A stretch of 64,000 bases of DNA from Paenibacillus oryzisoli (GTDB taxonomy: Bacteria; Bacillota; Bacilli; Paenibacillales; NBRC-103111): assembly GCF_001653565.1 (NCBI RefSeq), contig NZ_LYPB01000063.1, forward strand, positions 62,001 to 126,000, in the 5' to 3' direction. Shown one piece after another: positions 25,097 through 34,959 of the stretch. The position numbers and the translations under genes are program-made. The notes under the pieces are model-generated. The model had not been told where the DNA came from. It did not search any database and saw only the letters and a program-made list of their open reading frames with translations. Each line of letters opens with the position of its first letter. Position 1 is the stretch's first letter.

Positions 25097-28000
25097 CTAA
25101 GGCTGGATTCCTGGATTCACGACATTAACAGAAGTTGTTACCGTCGGCATCACTTGCTTAAGTCCACTAGGATATTCTGCTGTCGAATTAATTGCAGTGA
25201 AATCTGTACTACCCACAGTAGCATCATTCTTTACAGTAAAGCGGAGCTTCAATAGGCTCACGTCTTCGTTCATGAGTTGGGCATTGTTAAGGCTTGTTAG
25301 AAGTGTTATTTGGCCGTCTTGGCTTGTTGTTTGCGTTGCCGTCACTGCGTTCGACGCTGGTTCCAAGCTAGTATACGTATAACGGCTTGCATCGTACGTA
25401 ATCGTGAGTCTGGCTTTGGAAATGGCATCTGCTTTCGTGATGCCGACACTTAAGTCGAGTGTGTCACCCTGCATGACAGATGCTCCATAGGTCGCAAGCG
25501 TGACGGAAGCTTCCGATGCCAAGCCCCATTGAACCGATCTGAATTTACTTGGATCTTTGGACGAACCAATACCGGAACCCCACTCCATATATCCTTTTCG
25601 GCCAGCTCCGTCGTTGTCATTGACCAGTAGTGAGAGACTCATACCGTTGCTTCCTGGCTCTTTCACTGGTGAGATCTCCGACCAGGGAAGGGCCAGTTCA
25701 TAGACAGTCCGTTTGCCTGTTTCATCCCGTACTATAGTCAGTTCTCCACTTCCCGTCCTATCACCGGTGGGAAAGCCATTCGGCGCAATCCAGCGGTAGA
25801 TTTGCGGACCGGAGTCCGTTTGCGAAATACCGTACTCGAACCATTGCGTACTCTCACCTGGTAATCCTGGTGCGATTGCGAATTGGATATTATCATTTTG
25901 CCAAATGTTCTGACCAGATGCTGGGTAGGCAAACACGTTGTCCGTCACCTGCGCAGATATATACAAATTAACCTGATCATAATTAAGCCAAACTTTCCCA
26001 CTCAGATCATTCACGCCCGTGTACCCGGTCATTAGTACCACTCCATTCGCGAGATCGGCTGTGGGAGATGCGCCAGGCGCATCAATGACACCATCTACGA
26101 TACTCACGGCGGCTGGAATGACATTTAAATCGAGTTTCCCTTGGTACTTGTACGGCTCTCTGCCAGCCATCGTAACCTTTACGTCTGTTGCATACGAAAC
26201 GCCTAATTCCGTACCCTCGCCGAGCTGGATATTGTACGTTTGGGAAGTGTTAGGTGCAAGTGTCAGATTCAACTCAGCAATCCCTGATTGTCCCCCAAAT
26301 TGCCAGTCAATTCGGTTAAACTCAGCAGTATGCGTAATGGAACGGTTGCTCAATTCGAACTTAAGTGATTTCTGCCCTGACTTCGGATCAACGTAAGGAA
26401 AGAATGCGGCTTGACTCGCATAAACCGTCTGAATATGTCCTTCAATCTTACCAAACTTCACGCCGCCCGCTTCTAAATATCCGGTTACCTTGCGATTACC
26501 AATCTGATTGGATCCGGGAATCGTAAAGGGCACACCCACATTTTGCCCTGGAGAAGCTTGCACGGAAGTACTAACTCCCTCCATAGAGAACGTTGCGGAG
26601 AGCGCCGAACTCCCTCCGTACTGAACATTCAGCATCATCGAAACGGGGTTTCCTAAGATCCCATCAACTTCGGTCAGTTGAAAATCAGCCCCCTCACTAA
26701 TCCCAGACATATCCCCTTTGATATAAAGCGGCTCGCCTGTAATCGTCACATATACGTAGCCCTGATAAGGAACATACGTCTCCGTATTCCCCATCATATT
26801 CGTCACTTCCAGTGGGCCGTCCGCTGCAATTGCTACAAGTGTGTCGCGAATCGCCCAAACGACGCGGGTTTTGGCCTGATCTTGTTTGAAAAGATAACTG
26901 TACAGATTCGAGCCTGTCGAGTCTTTACTATCGAACTGCCATCCTGTCAGTTGTCGCGTCATGGCAGCATAAGCTGCATAAGCCGGCTTTGGTGTGTACG
27001 CACCTAGCGGGTCTTTCAAGTTATGAATCATGCCGAAGTTATGCTCATTGTTAGCTGTTTCAATTCCGTCGTTCATCAAATCATACATATATATTTTCTC
27101 GATTCCTGACGCTAGCTGAAGCACATAGCCCCTGACGAGATAGTCAGCTTCTTGCTTCTCTGTATTCCCACCTTCCTGCGTCGACCAGCCGAATTCTGTC
27201 GAATAAATCGGAATTAATTGTCCATTGTTATATTTGCGTATCAAGGTTTTCAAACCCTCAAGCTGTTGAACCATAACTTCTGGCGGGCTTGGTTGCGTAT
27301 ACGGATGGATAGAAATGGCATCCAGATACTGCAAACCGCCAAGTTTGAAAAATTCCTCAAACCAGTCTAGAGGGACATACGCCGATGCAGGTCCCACAAT
27401 CGTTACGTTTGGATACACAGGCTTGATCGTTTCATACGTTTTCTTCAGCATTAAGTAGTAGTACTCCGGCTTAGAATCAGCAGGTCCGCTACCTCGGTCG
27501 CCATAGCCAGCCAGATTGTATTCGTTCCAAACTTCCATCCAAGGCGTTTGCGATCCGTATTGCGCAATCGTTTCCAGCGAATAATTGGCAAATGCCGTAC
27601 GCCCTTCGTCCGTATACGGTGTGCTGTTCTGGTCATAGAGCGGATTGTTCAGTCCGAGCGCGCCAATCATCTGAACTTGATTCTGGCCAAGACGAGTCAT
27701 TTTATCCCGATAGTCTTGATTGAATTGATATTGACCCGGAACTGATTCAACCGTCCCCCAGTAAAATCCATCTCGAACCGACTTTGCACCAGCTTCGCGG
27801 GCTAAATCAGCCAAGAGCGGCGACCAGCCAATGAGTAGGCTCGACAGATGTGTATTCACACCGAATGGTGAGTCCTGCACTTGCAACCAATCATACGGAG
27901 TCAACACGGCAAAGGTTGTTTTGAGCTCAACAGGCGTACGTCCCGGTGATTCTAAGGTTGTTCGGAGCACAAAGTACCCCTTTTGTGTCATTGGGAAACT

Positions 28001-29491
28001 GAGCATCGCCTCCGTGCCAGAATTGGACATGACGCCTTCCTTTACTAACTTTCCATTGAGGTCACTAACCTGCCACACCAGCGTTTGACGGTCAGTCACG
28101 AATTTGAAGCGAGCATTTTCGTTATCAAGGAACACATTGCCAAGCTTTTGCTGTTCCAGCCGCACCGCACCAGTCCTCGTGGTTCGGTAAGGCCCATCCA
28201 CGCTGATTTTACTTGCAGCGTTGACAGCCTCGACCTTGAATGTATATTTCGTATTCATGGTTAGGCCAGTTACAGGATAGCTGAAGGTTTGACCGTCAAC
28301 GGTACCGATAAGCTTGCCCTCTTGATAGATGTTATAGCCCGTAATGCTGGTACTATCCTGCGCTGCCGTCCAACTCAGCGTAACGGCTGTCTCATCCCCG
28401 CTCGAATCTGTAGTCAGTATGCTTGACGTAGGCCAAGTCGGAGCAGCCACATCAGGCACCTTCTTATCAATTAGAAGATAAGGCTTATTGGCCGTACTCT
28501 CCTTGCTCTTGATACGAACAAGCAGCCCCTTCGCTACATCTTCGAGCAGAACGAAATTGGCTGAATGACCGCTTGCGATCTGTGTACGCACATAAGAAGT
28601 GACATCTAGGGAGTACCATTGATACTCTTGATTGGACGAATGCATAGAGGCTGTCTGCAGATAGTCATAAGGAGTAGGCCGGTAAGTGTTCCACGTTACC
28701 GTATTTTCCTGCCAACTTTCATCCAGCGATCCATACAGCTTCAGATCGATATCCGTTCCTGTTGGATCTGTAACTGCTCCATAGATATAAAGCTTAGCAG
28801 AACCAATTGGTTGATTGGAAACCGATTCAAGATTGAACTTCAGATAAGACTCCCGGGTAAATTCCGCCGTATCTTTCTTCACTTGCAATTCGGAAGCGGT
28901 TGCAAAATTGTTGTTCGCATCCGTACCACCTCTTACATAGACGTCTGCTGAGGGAGTCAAGCTCGTATCATCTGACAGACGTTCAAACTTAACAGCATCC
29001 CCACGTAGCTTAGTGTTTGTCGTTCCACGGCTCAGCTTGACGAAACCAGCTGAACCTGAATCGAAGTGATACGTTCCCAGTACTTGCCAACCGTTCGAAC
29101 CGGTCGTCCAGTTCAAATATTGCGTATCCGTTCCCGTTGCATGAACGATCTCGGCCTTTGCACTTGGATCGGTACCCACGTCTCGAATACTGTAGATGGA
29201 GACAGTATAGTCACCGCTGACGGTAAGCGTTGGCGTCCATTTCGCATAAGCGCCCATGTTCCAAAATTCGCTTGTATAGCGGGTTGTAGTACCGTTATAA
29301 CCCACATAACCGGAATCCGCCCAAGCTCCAACTGAGGACTCGACATAGCCGGGATCCCCATTGTCGACTAGGACTGTTTCGACGACTCGTGCGGATGCCT
29401 TTTGAGCGAACATACTGAAGAGAAACAATGCAGTAAGACATAGTGCGTACAACCAAATCTTCTTATTAATAGGCTTGAAGCTCCCTAACAT
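25097..29491 (-). CDS. Giant secreted clan GH-A glycoside hydrolase with six modules
   Basis: A 1464-residue exported protein; ATG 29491 (MLGSFKPINKK) has AAGGGGGAATCACTC before it, unlike the frame's 29524 start. In order: signal peptide (to about 34), a golvesin/xanthan-lyase-C-like domain (35-170), a DNRLRE/CBM96-like domain (177-337), fibronectin III (347-447), a TIM-barrel glycosidase (about 530-864), a linker region, a CBM9-like module (1124-1297) and a cohesin-like domain (1324-1460). The barrel has acid/base Glu near 655 (WMEVWNEYN) and nucleophile Glu near 763 (IYSTEFGWS), as in GH5/39/51-like enzymes. The exact GH family and substrate are not decided. It probably supplies the oligomers imported by the cluster 3 transporter. 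Confidence 0.82.
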   Translation of the reverse strand: MLGSFKPINKKIWLYALCLTALFLFSMFAQKASARVVETVLVDNGDPGYVESSVGAWADSGYVGYNGTTTRYTSEFWNMGAYAKWTPTLTVSGDYTVSIYSIRDVGTDPSAKAEIVHATGTDTQYLNWTTGSNGWQVLGTYHFDSGSAGFVKLSRGTTNTKLRGDAVKFERLSDDTSLTPSADVYVRGGTDANNNFATASELQVKKDTAEFTRESYLKFNLESVSNQPIGSAKLYIYGAVTDPTGTDIDLKLYGSLDESWQENTVTWNTYRPTPYDYLQTASMHSSNQEYQWYSLDVTSYVRTQIASGHSANFVLLEDVAKGLLVRIKSKESTANKPYLLIDKKVPDVAAPTWPTSSILTTDSSGDETAVTLSWTAAQDSTSITGYNIYQEGKLIGTVDGQTFSYPVTGLTMNTKYTFKVEAVNAASKISVDGPYRTTRTGAVRLEQQKLGNVFLDNENARFKFVTDRQTLVWQVSDLNGKLVKEGVMSNSGTEAMLSFPMTQKGYFVLRTTLESPGRTPVELKTTFAVLTPYDWLQVQDSPFGVNTHLSSLLIGWSPLLADLAREAGAKSVRDGFYWGTVESVPGQYQFNQDYRDKMTRLGQNQVQMIGALGLNNPLYDQNSTPYTDEGRTAFANYSLETIAQYGSQTPWMEVWNEYNLAGYGDRGSGPADSKPEYYYLMLKKTYETIKPVYPNVTIVGPASAYVPLDWFEEFFKLGGLQYLDAISIHPYTQPSPPEVMVQQLEGLKTLIRKYNNGQLIPIYSTEFGWSTQEGGNTEKQEADYLVRGYVLQLASGIEKIYMYDLMNDGIETANNEHNFGMIHNLKDPLGAYTPKPAYAAYAAMTRQLTGWQFDSKDSTGSNLYSYLFKQDQAKTRVVWAIRDTLVAIAADGPLEVTNMMGNTETYVPYQGYVYVTITGEPLYIKGDMSGISEGADFQLTEVDGILGNPVSMMLNVQYGGSSALSATFSMEGVSTSVQASPGQNVGVPFTIPGSNQIGNRKVTGYLEAGGVKFGKIEGHIQTVYASQAAFFPYVDPKSGQKSLKFELSNRSITHTAEFNRIDWQFGGQSGIAELNLTLAPNTSQTYNIQLGEGTELGVSYATDVKVTMAGREPYKYQGKLDLNVIPAAVSIVDGVIDAPGASPTADLANGVVLMTGYTGVNDLSGKVWLNYDQVNLYISAQVTDNVFAYPASGQNIWQNDNIQFAIAPGLPGESTQWFEYGISQTDSGPQIYRWIAPNGFPTGDRTGSGELTIVRDETGKRTVYELALPWSEISPVKEPGSNGMSLSLLVNDNDGAGRKGYMEWGSGIGSSKDPSKFRSVQWGLASEASVTLATYGASVMQGDTLDLSVGITKADAISKARLTITYDASRYTYTSLEPASNAVTATQTTSQDGQITLLTSLNNAQLMNEDVSLLKLRFTVKNDATVGSTDFTAINSTAEYPSGLKQVMPTVTTSVNVVNPGIQP

Positions 29492-29656
29492 GAGTGATTC
29501 CCCCTTATGGGTTGCTAATTTCATTTCAATTCAAGTAAGCGGCCGACAATCATTCTCCATTTACAATTTCGTTCTCCTCTCCTTTGTATCAACATCAGCT
29601 CGGTTATCTCACCACACCGGAATCGCTCGCGCTCCTCCTTTCGGTACCTAATCAAA

Positions 29657-29676
29657 CTCAATATAGCACTGTGCTC
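29657..29676 (-). promoter_or_regulatory. Conserved extended -10 element before the giant glycosidase
   Basis: The minus strand reads GAGCACAGTGCTATATTGAG (extended -10 TGCTATATT), giving a leader of about 165 bases. It shares GAGCnCAsTGsTATAkTGnG with the SBP promoter at 21655-21674. The rest of the 29492-29803 gap shows no coding sequence, and no good -35 at 16-18 bases. Confidence 0.5.
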
Positions 29677-29803
29677 AAAAGGCAAGTAGGGTGAAAACTT
29701 ATCGCTTTGCATAACAAAACTTAGTCCTCTCTGTAGTTGCCACCAGTTAACTGACTGACTAACATTCTCCAGGTTGGTGACAAATAGGCTATGAAATGCA
29801 AGA

Positions 29804-29831
29804 AGCCAGCAAACTCAAGAGTTCGCTGGCT
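29804..29831 (-). terminator. Terminator-like hairpin at the end of cluster 4
   Basis: AGCCAGC (29804-29810) pairs with GCTGGCT (29825-29831), and AACTC with GAGTT inside, with one mismatch between them. The stop codon of the response regulator (29830-29832) overlaps the stem. The minus-strand tail TCTTGCATTTC is only partly T-rich. Confidence 0.6.
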
Positions 29832-31362
29832 AAAACTTATATTCAGACGGCCAAACGCCAGTTTCTTTTTTGAATAGTTTACTAAAATATAAAGCGTCCT
29901 GGTAACCGATAAGCACAGCAATGTCTTTCATTAATAATTTGGGTTGGGCTTCCATAAGTTCCTTAGCACGCTTAATTCTTAAGGTGACTAAGTATTTGGC
30001 AGGACTCATACCTTTGTAACTAGCAAATAATTTACTCAGATAAGAGGGAACAAGACCAAATTTTTCGGATAACATTTGATGATTAATCGGTTCCGTCAAA
30101 TTCATAAGCAAGAATTCATCCAGCCTTTCCATCAATTGCGTGGATTGATCGCTTTCTACCTCATTTAGTTCTTTCATTGAAAAAGCAACTTTATAAACAA
30201 TGCTTAAATATTTATACAATTGATCATAGCTATTCGCATTCAAAACGGCTTGATTTAAATCGAATTCGAAAAAATGAGAAAAGTACTGCGAAGGATTTTC
30301 CAACGATCGCTGGCATAAGGCTGCAATCTGTTGCAAGATTTTTTCAACTTCATATTGACGCGGCTTCAGAATCTTCCATTGCTCAATGATACTACACAAT
30401 ACGTCTAAGAATTGTTCAAACTGGTTGTGATTCAAAGCGAATAGCATCTTCTTTTCTGTAAACGTATCTACTTTAGGCATTTCATGGGTTGTATCGACGG
30501 GTTGTGACAACGTAAAAATTTGCGAAACGCCTATTGAAATACTCCTGTAAAGCCTTGCTCGCAACATGTGTGCTTTCGTGTTGATTTCCTCCATTGTGAC
30601 GTGTGAAGAAATCCCGATCGTGATTGGAGATTCAACCTCTATTTGCCATCGATGTAACAACTCTTCCGCGAAGACAGCCATCTTGGTTGATTCATGTTCT
30701 ACCGAGTTGACATAGATGATAATCTTCTCAGAATCGCTTTTGCCGTCAAGCACCCAGAATTTCCGATTATCATCCAACCCTTCTCGGCAAGCTCCAACTA
30801 AATCAAAGCGGGTCCAAATTTCCGTTACCGGACTATAATCTTCCAATGAAAAGCTTGGAAATGACCCTGCGCACAGCAGCATCAATCCGTAGGTATCCTT
30901 CTCAGGGAAGTAGGGACGCCACTTCCTCACCGAACCATCGTGGTTTAGTATTTCTTCCATGTACTTATCCATCATCGCTTTGCTCTGGTTTTCTATCTGT
31001 TCCGCGATTTTCGAGAGCACCTTCTGCAATTCATGCAGCGAGAGAGGTTTCAGCAAGTAGTCAAACACGTTCATATTCATCGCTTTTTTTGCGTATTCAA
31101 ATTCTTGATAACCGCTAATGATCACAGGAACGATTGTTGGATACAGGTGCCTTAGCTGGGAAATGAGGCTGATCCCGTCCATCACAGGCATACGAATGTC
31201 TGTAAAAACAACATCAACCTCGATGTTCGGCAGCAGTGAAAGTGCCTCTTCCCCATTAAATGCTGTGGCAACCACCTTGAATAGCGGGTTCATCATCTCA
31301 ATTCCAAACTTAATACTTTGTAGAATTGGCATTTCGTCCTCAACCACTAAAACCCGGATCAT
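29830..31362 (-). CDS. YesN-type response regulator with AraC output (cluster 4)
   Basis: A 510-residue regulator. Receiver 1-120: VVEDE acidic pair, phospho-acceptor Asp about 55 (VVFTDIRMPVMDG), Ser in ISGYQ, Lys in YLLKPLS. The linker is unrecognised. The C-terminal helix-turn-helix (about 410-508) contains NHQMLSEKFGLVPSYLSKLF and ends WPSEYKF. It starts inside the kinase gene with a 23-base overlap and AGGAGGTCTGCAGC before the ATG. It is last in the SBP-MalF-MalG-kinase-regulator order. Its coding sequence is visibly richer in A+T than clusters 1 and 2. Confidence 0.9.
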   Translation of the reverse strand: MIRVLVVEDEMPILQSIKFGIEMMNPLFKVVATAFNGEEALSLLPNIEVDVVFTDIRMPVMDGISLISQLRHLYPTIVPVIISGYQEFEYAKKAMNMNVFDYLLKPLSLHELQKVLSKIAEQIENQSKAMMDKYMEEILNHDGSVRKWRPYFPEKDTYGLMLLCAGSFPSFSLEDYSPVTEIWTRFDLVGACREGLDDNRKFWVLDGKSDSEKIIIYVNSVEHESTKMAVFAEELLHRWQIEVESPITIGISSHVTMEEINTKAHMLRARLYRSISIGVSQIFTLSQPVDTTHEMPKVDTFTEKKMLFALNHNQFEQFLDVLCSIIEQWKILKPRQYEVEKILQQIAALCQRSLENPSQYFSHFFEFDLNQAVLNANSYDQLYKYLSIVYKVAFSMKELNEVESDQSTQLMERLDEFLLMNLTEPINHQMLSEKFGLVPSYLSKLFASYKGMSPAKYLVTLRIKRAKELMEAQPKLLMKDIAVLIGYQDALYFSKLFKKETGVWPSEYKF

Positions 31363-33133
31363 GCTGCAGACCTCCTATTGTAATGATCGATCCATGCGGT
31401 TCATTGGTCTCAACTTTAAAAACCATGTGTTCACCATACAAGAGCTTAAGTCGAACGATTGCATGGTGCAGTCCAAGCCCTCCGAGCTTCAAATCCAACA
31501 AACCAGCGGACATATTATCGGTGAATTGCTCCGTCTTTCGGATGAAATTCTGAAGTGCCTCTGGATGGAATCCACTCCCGTTATCTTTCACTTGCATATA
31601 CCAATGACTTGTATCCAGCCAAATACTCACTTCAATATGCCACGGCGGCGCAATCGTAATAAACGCATGCTGGAAACAATTCTCGATCAGCGGCTGAAGC
31701 ATAAGCTTAGGTATGGAAATCGATAGCGCCTCTTCTTCTATGTCCACGTGGTAGGTGAAATGATCCTGATAACGTTCTTTCATAAGCTCCAAATAATGCC
31801 CGGCATACGTTGCTTCATCTTGTATCGTAACTTCTTTTTCTTGGAATGTCGTAATGTAACGCAGCATGTTAGAGAGCTTGTAGCACATATCCATAATCTT
31901 CAGGACTCCTGCTTCCATCCCTGCAGCACTAATAACAGACAAGACATTATAGAGAAAATGGGGATTCATCTGTGATTGCAACGCTCTAAATTGTGCATTT
32001 AATTCATGTGAGCGCGATTCCACGACCAGATCCATGGATTTCTTTAAACGATCGAACATTTGATCAAACGCCCGATTCAATTGAACAATTTCATTACTAT
32101 TATGGTCATTAACAAGATCTACGGATAAATTATGCATGCTCACTTTTTTAATCGAAGCAGACAATTGCTTAAGCGGTCTTGTTAATTGATTCGTAATCAA
32201 ATAAATAATTAATAAGGTAATAACTATGAGCGCAATTCCGATTAGGATTAACGTTTTTCGTAGAATCTGAATGCCTGGCAGTAAGGATCCTGACTTGTCC
32301 ACTAACATGACGGTCCAACCAGAGTAGGTTGATAGGGAGGCTGCCGCTATTTCATTCTTCACATTAGAATTCCCTTCAGCCATGCTGGTAATTGACAATT
32401 CAATCTGCTTGGGATCCCCCTTTCCGTAAATAATGTCACGGTTTTCATCGTACACATAGACCTTCAATTGAGGAAGGGTCGAGAATTGCAGGATACTCTC
32501 TAGTTTCGAATACGGCTGTTGAATTTCCAACATGCCATAAGAATCATAGACATCCCTGATTTCCCGATAAATTGAAATGATGTCCATATTCGTCTGCTCG
32601 GACCAATAGTCGTGATGTAATGGAGAGATAATACGATTGCCTTCTTTGCTTAATAATGCTTTATACTCATTTGCGAATTCGGAAGAGGACATTCTGCCAG
32701 CTATCTTTTTTTCATCGACCAGCTTCGTACCATAATTAATATAATCACCTTTGGCATTAAAAAGGCTGAAGCGCATGGCTGTTAAATTGGGGCCATTTAT
32801 CGAAGCAAGCATATCCATCACATTATGACTATCTTCCAAATGTTGATCAAAATAATTGTTTTTCACTGAATTATCGGCGTGGTACGCATTGATAAATGCA
32901 CTCTGAATGACCTTATTCGTAACGGTTTGCAGGGCAAGATGGTCAAGTTCGCTTAAAAAGCCATCCAATTGTTCAGATGTTTTCACGGCTAGCTGGCTGA
33001 GGTTATCTCGCGCATTTTGTTCAAGACTTTGTGCCATATAATAATAAAAGAAGCTAAAAGCAAGGACGATTATTGTGAGCACCACAACAGAATAATTAAT
33101 AAAAAATTTCGTTTGCAATCGTAATGAACGCAA
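31340..33133 (-). CDS. YesM/LytS-type sensor histidine kinase (cluster 4)
   Basis: A 597-residue membrane kinase. Start is read as TTG 33133, with AAGGGAGG 7-8 bases upstream; the TTG at 33139 touches that site. Helices lie at about 10-32 and 288-312 with an extracellular Cache-like sensor between, then HAMP, QMNPHFLYNVLSVISAAG with the phospho-acceptor His, N-box LQPLIENCFQHAF and KDNGSGF. It follows MalG by 46 bases without a terminator, so sensor and transporter are co-expressed, the reverse of the gene order in cluster 3. Confidence 0.88.
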   Translation of the reverse strand: MRSLRLQTKFFINYSVVVLTIIVLAFSFFYYYMAQSLEQNARDNLSQLAVKTSEQLDGFLSELDHLALQTVTNKVIQSAFINAYHADNSVKNNYFDQHLEDSHNVMDMLASINGPNLTAMRFSLFNAKGDYINYGTKLVDEKKIAGRMSSSEFANEYKALLSKEGNRIISPLHHDYWSEQTNMDIISIYREIRDVYDSYGMLEIQQPYSKLESILQFSTLPQLKVYVYDENRDIIYGKGDPKQIELSITSMAEGNSNVKNEIAAASLSTYSGWTVMLVDKSGSLLPGIQILRKTLILIGIALIVITLLIIYLITNQLTRPLKQLSASIKKVSMHNLSVDLVNDHNSNEIVQLNRAFDQMFDRLKKSMDLVVESRSHELNAQFRALQSQMNPHFLYNVLSVISAAGMEAGVLKIMDMCYKLSNMLRYITTFQEKEVTIQDEATYAGHYLELMKERYQDHFTYHVDIEEEALSISIPKLMLQPLIENCFQHAFITIAPPWHIEVSIWLDTSHWYMQVKDNGSGFHPEALQNFIRKTEQFTDNMSAGLLDLKLGGLGLHHAIVRLKLLYGEHMVFKVETNEPHGSIITIGGLQHDPGFSG

Positions 33134-33179
33134 TAACAACCCTCCCTTTTCACTTCCTATTATATAAGTTTAAGTCATG

Positions 33180-34001
33180 TTAACCTTTCACAGCTCCTGA
33201 AGTCATACCGGTCACAATATATTTCTGGCCAAGCAGAAATATAATGACAATGGGAATAACCGTGATCATCAAATTAGCAAATACTAAATTCCATTTACCC
33301 GCATATTGTCCAAAGAAATTATAAACAGTAAGTGGTAATGTCCATTTGGCAGCCGTATTAAAAAAGTACAATGGAATCATAAATTCATTCCAAATTGACA
33401 TCGTCGTAATGATGATATTCGTAACCAGCACTGGCTGCAGTAGAGGTAGAATAATTCGGAAAAACATACGGTAAGGCCCACATCCATCAACAATCCCGGC
33501 TTCGTCTAGTTCCCTAGGAACTGATTTAATAAAACCTGTGAAAATAAATACACTATACGAAATATTAATCGCGATATAGATAAAAATAACACTTGCATAA
33601 GTGCCAGACAACCTCAATATTTGCATCAAACCTATCGTTGGTACGACTGAAAATGGTGCAATCATTCCGAGAATAATAAGAATAAAAAGAAATTGGGTGT
33701 ACCGACTGTTTTTTCTCGCAATTGTAAACGAACACATGGCTGCAAAAATAACAGTTAAACAAACCCCAAAGAACGTGATAATCATACTATTTTTGAAGGC
33801 TCTACCCATTCCCCCATTATTAAAAACGGTCACATAATTATCAAAATGCCATTGACTTGGTAGATCCAAATTAAAATACTGTGCTTCCGCAGGACTTTTC
33901 AGTGACCCCAAAACCATAATGGCAATAGGAATTAAGATTGCCAAACTCGCAAGCAGTAAGACAAGTTCTAAGCTATATCGTTGTATGCGTCCTAATCCCA
34001 C
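33180..34001 (-). CDS. Carbohydrate ABC permease, MalG type (cluster 4)
   Basis: A 273-residue permease with six hydrophobic segments. The EAA loop is DEAGIVDGCGPYRMFFRII with LPLLQP following, and the C-terminus is KYIVTGMTSGAVKG. Its start codon shares one base with the stop of the MalF gene at 34001, so translation is coupled. Confidence 0.9.
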   Translation of the reverse strand: MGLGRIQRYSLELVLLLASLAILIPIAIMVLGSLKSPAEAQYFNLDLPSQWHFDNYVTVFNNGGMGRAFKNSMIITFFGVCLTVIFAAMCSFTIARKNSRYTQFLFILIILGMIAPFSVVPTIGLMQILRLSGTYASVIFIYIAINISYSVFIFTGFIKSVPRELDEAGIVDGCGPYRMFFRIILPLLQPVLVTNIIITTMSIWNEFMIPLYFFNTAAKWTLPLTVYNFFGQYAGKWNLVFANLMITVIPIVIIFLLGQKYIVTGMTSGAVKG

Positions 34002-34879
34002 TAATAATCCACCTCTTTTCGCTTCAGATACGTGATGACAAGCAAAGTAATAATCGCAATAAGTATGAATAGTATCATTCCCATCGCACTCGATCTACCG
34101 TATAGTCCATTAGAAAAAGCTCGATACACCTGCGTATTTAAGACTTCCGTACCTGATCGTCCGTTTGTCAGTACATACACTTGTTCAAACACTTTAAAGC
34201 CACCGATTAAATTCAACGTAATATTAATCGTAATTGCCGGCATCAAGAGTGGCCATGTGATATGGCGAAATTGTTGAAATCGTGACGCTCCATCTATGTT
34301 GGATGCCTCATAATATTCTTTGGAAATAGCCTGCAAGCCCGCGAGAAAGATCATCATACAAAATCCACTCCACTTCCAAACCTCCAAGCTCATTACAATG
34401 GAAAATGCCGTTCGTTTATCTCCAAGCCAATTAATAGCTACATTGTTCAAACCTATGAACTGAAGAAGATGATTGAATAAGCCATCCATACTGAAAATAG
34501 CAGAAAACAATAAACCAACTACGGTAACACTGATCACTGCAGGAATATAATAGACCGCCCTTAAAAAATTGCGCGTAATCATCTGTTGATTTAATCCAAG
34601 TGCAAGTAAGAGCCCTAGGAATATTTTGAAAAATGTAGTAACAATCGCGAACAACATGGTGTTGTACAATGACACGTTAAAGTCCGAATCCTGAAATAAA
34701 TATTTGAAATTGTCTATCCCGATGAACTTAATCGCTCCCCAATTGGTGAGATTCTCCGATCCCCAGTTGGTAAATGCGAAACCTAAGCCAATAACACTTG
34801 GGAAAATAAAGAATAGACCATAGAATAAAACCGTGAAGTAGGTAAATGAATTTGGGTAAAATCGATTCATGCTTCCCAT
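34001..34879 (-). CDS. Carbohydrate ABC permease, MalF type (cluster 4)
   Basis: A 292-residue permease. ATG 34879 (MGSMNRFYPNSF) has TAGGAGCGGTTAGT before it. The longer frame to 34909 would start inside the intercistronic hairpin. EAA loop YEASNIDGASRFQQFRHIT, followed by WPLLMP, where a Trp replaces the usual Leu. It forms the channel with the overlapping MalG gene product. Confidence 0.9.
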   Translation of the reverse strand: MGSMNRFYPNSFTYFTVLFYGLFFIFPSVIGLGFAFTNWGSENLTNWGAIKFIGIDNFKYLFQDSDFNVSLYNTMLFAIVTTFFKIFLGLLLALGLNQQMITRNFLRAVYYIPAVISVTVVGLLFSAIFSMDGLFNHLLQFIGLNNVAINWLGDKRTAFSIVMSLEVWKWSGFCMMIFLAGLQAISKEYYEASNIDGASRFQQFRHITWPLLMPAITINITLNLIGGFKVFEQVYVLTNGRSGTEVLNTQVYRAFSNGLYGRSSAMGMILFILIAIITLLVITYLKRKEVDY

Positions 34880-34905
34880 ACTAACCGCTCCTAGCGTATT
34901 TATTA

Positions 34906-34938
34906 GCAAAGGTCTTGTCAGATGAACAAGACCTTTGC
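34906..34938 (-). other. Stem-loop between SBP and MalF genes
   Basis: GCAAAGGTCTTGT (34906-34918) and ACAAGACCTTTGC (34926-34938) form a perfect 13-bp stem with a 7-base loop. No T-run follows (TAATAAATA). Such hairpins after binding-protein genes commonly stabilise that part of the mRNA or act as partial terminators, giving more SBP than permease. Confidence 0.7.
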
Positions 34939-34959
34939 CTGATTATCTATGTTGTTTGT

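Noticed and set aside
31118-31726. 202-codon plus-strand frame antisense to the YesM/YesN overlap
   Set aside because: Both genes below it have full sets of conserved motifs, and this frame has none and no start signal.
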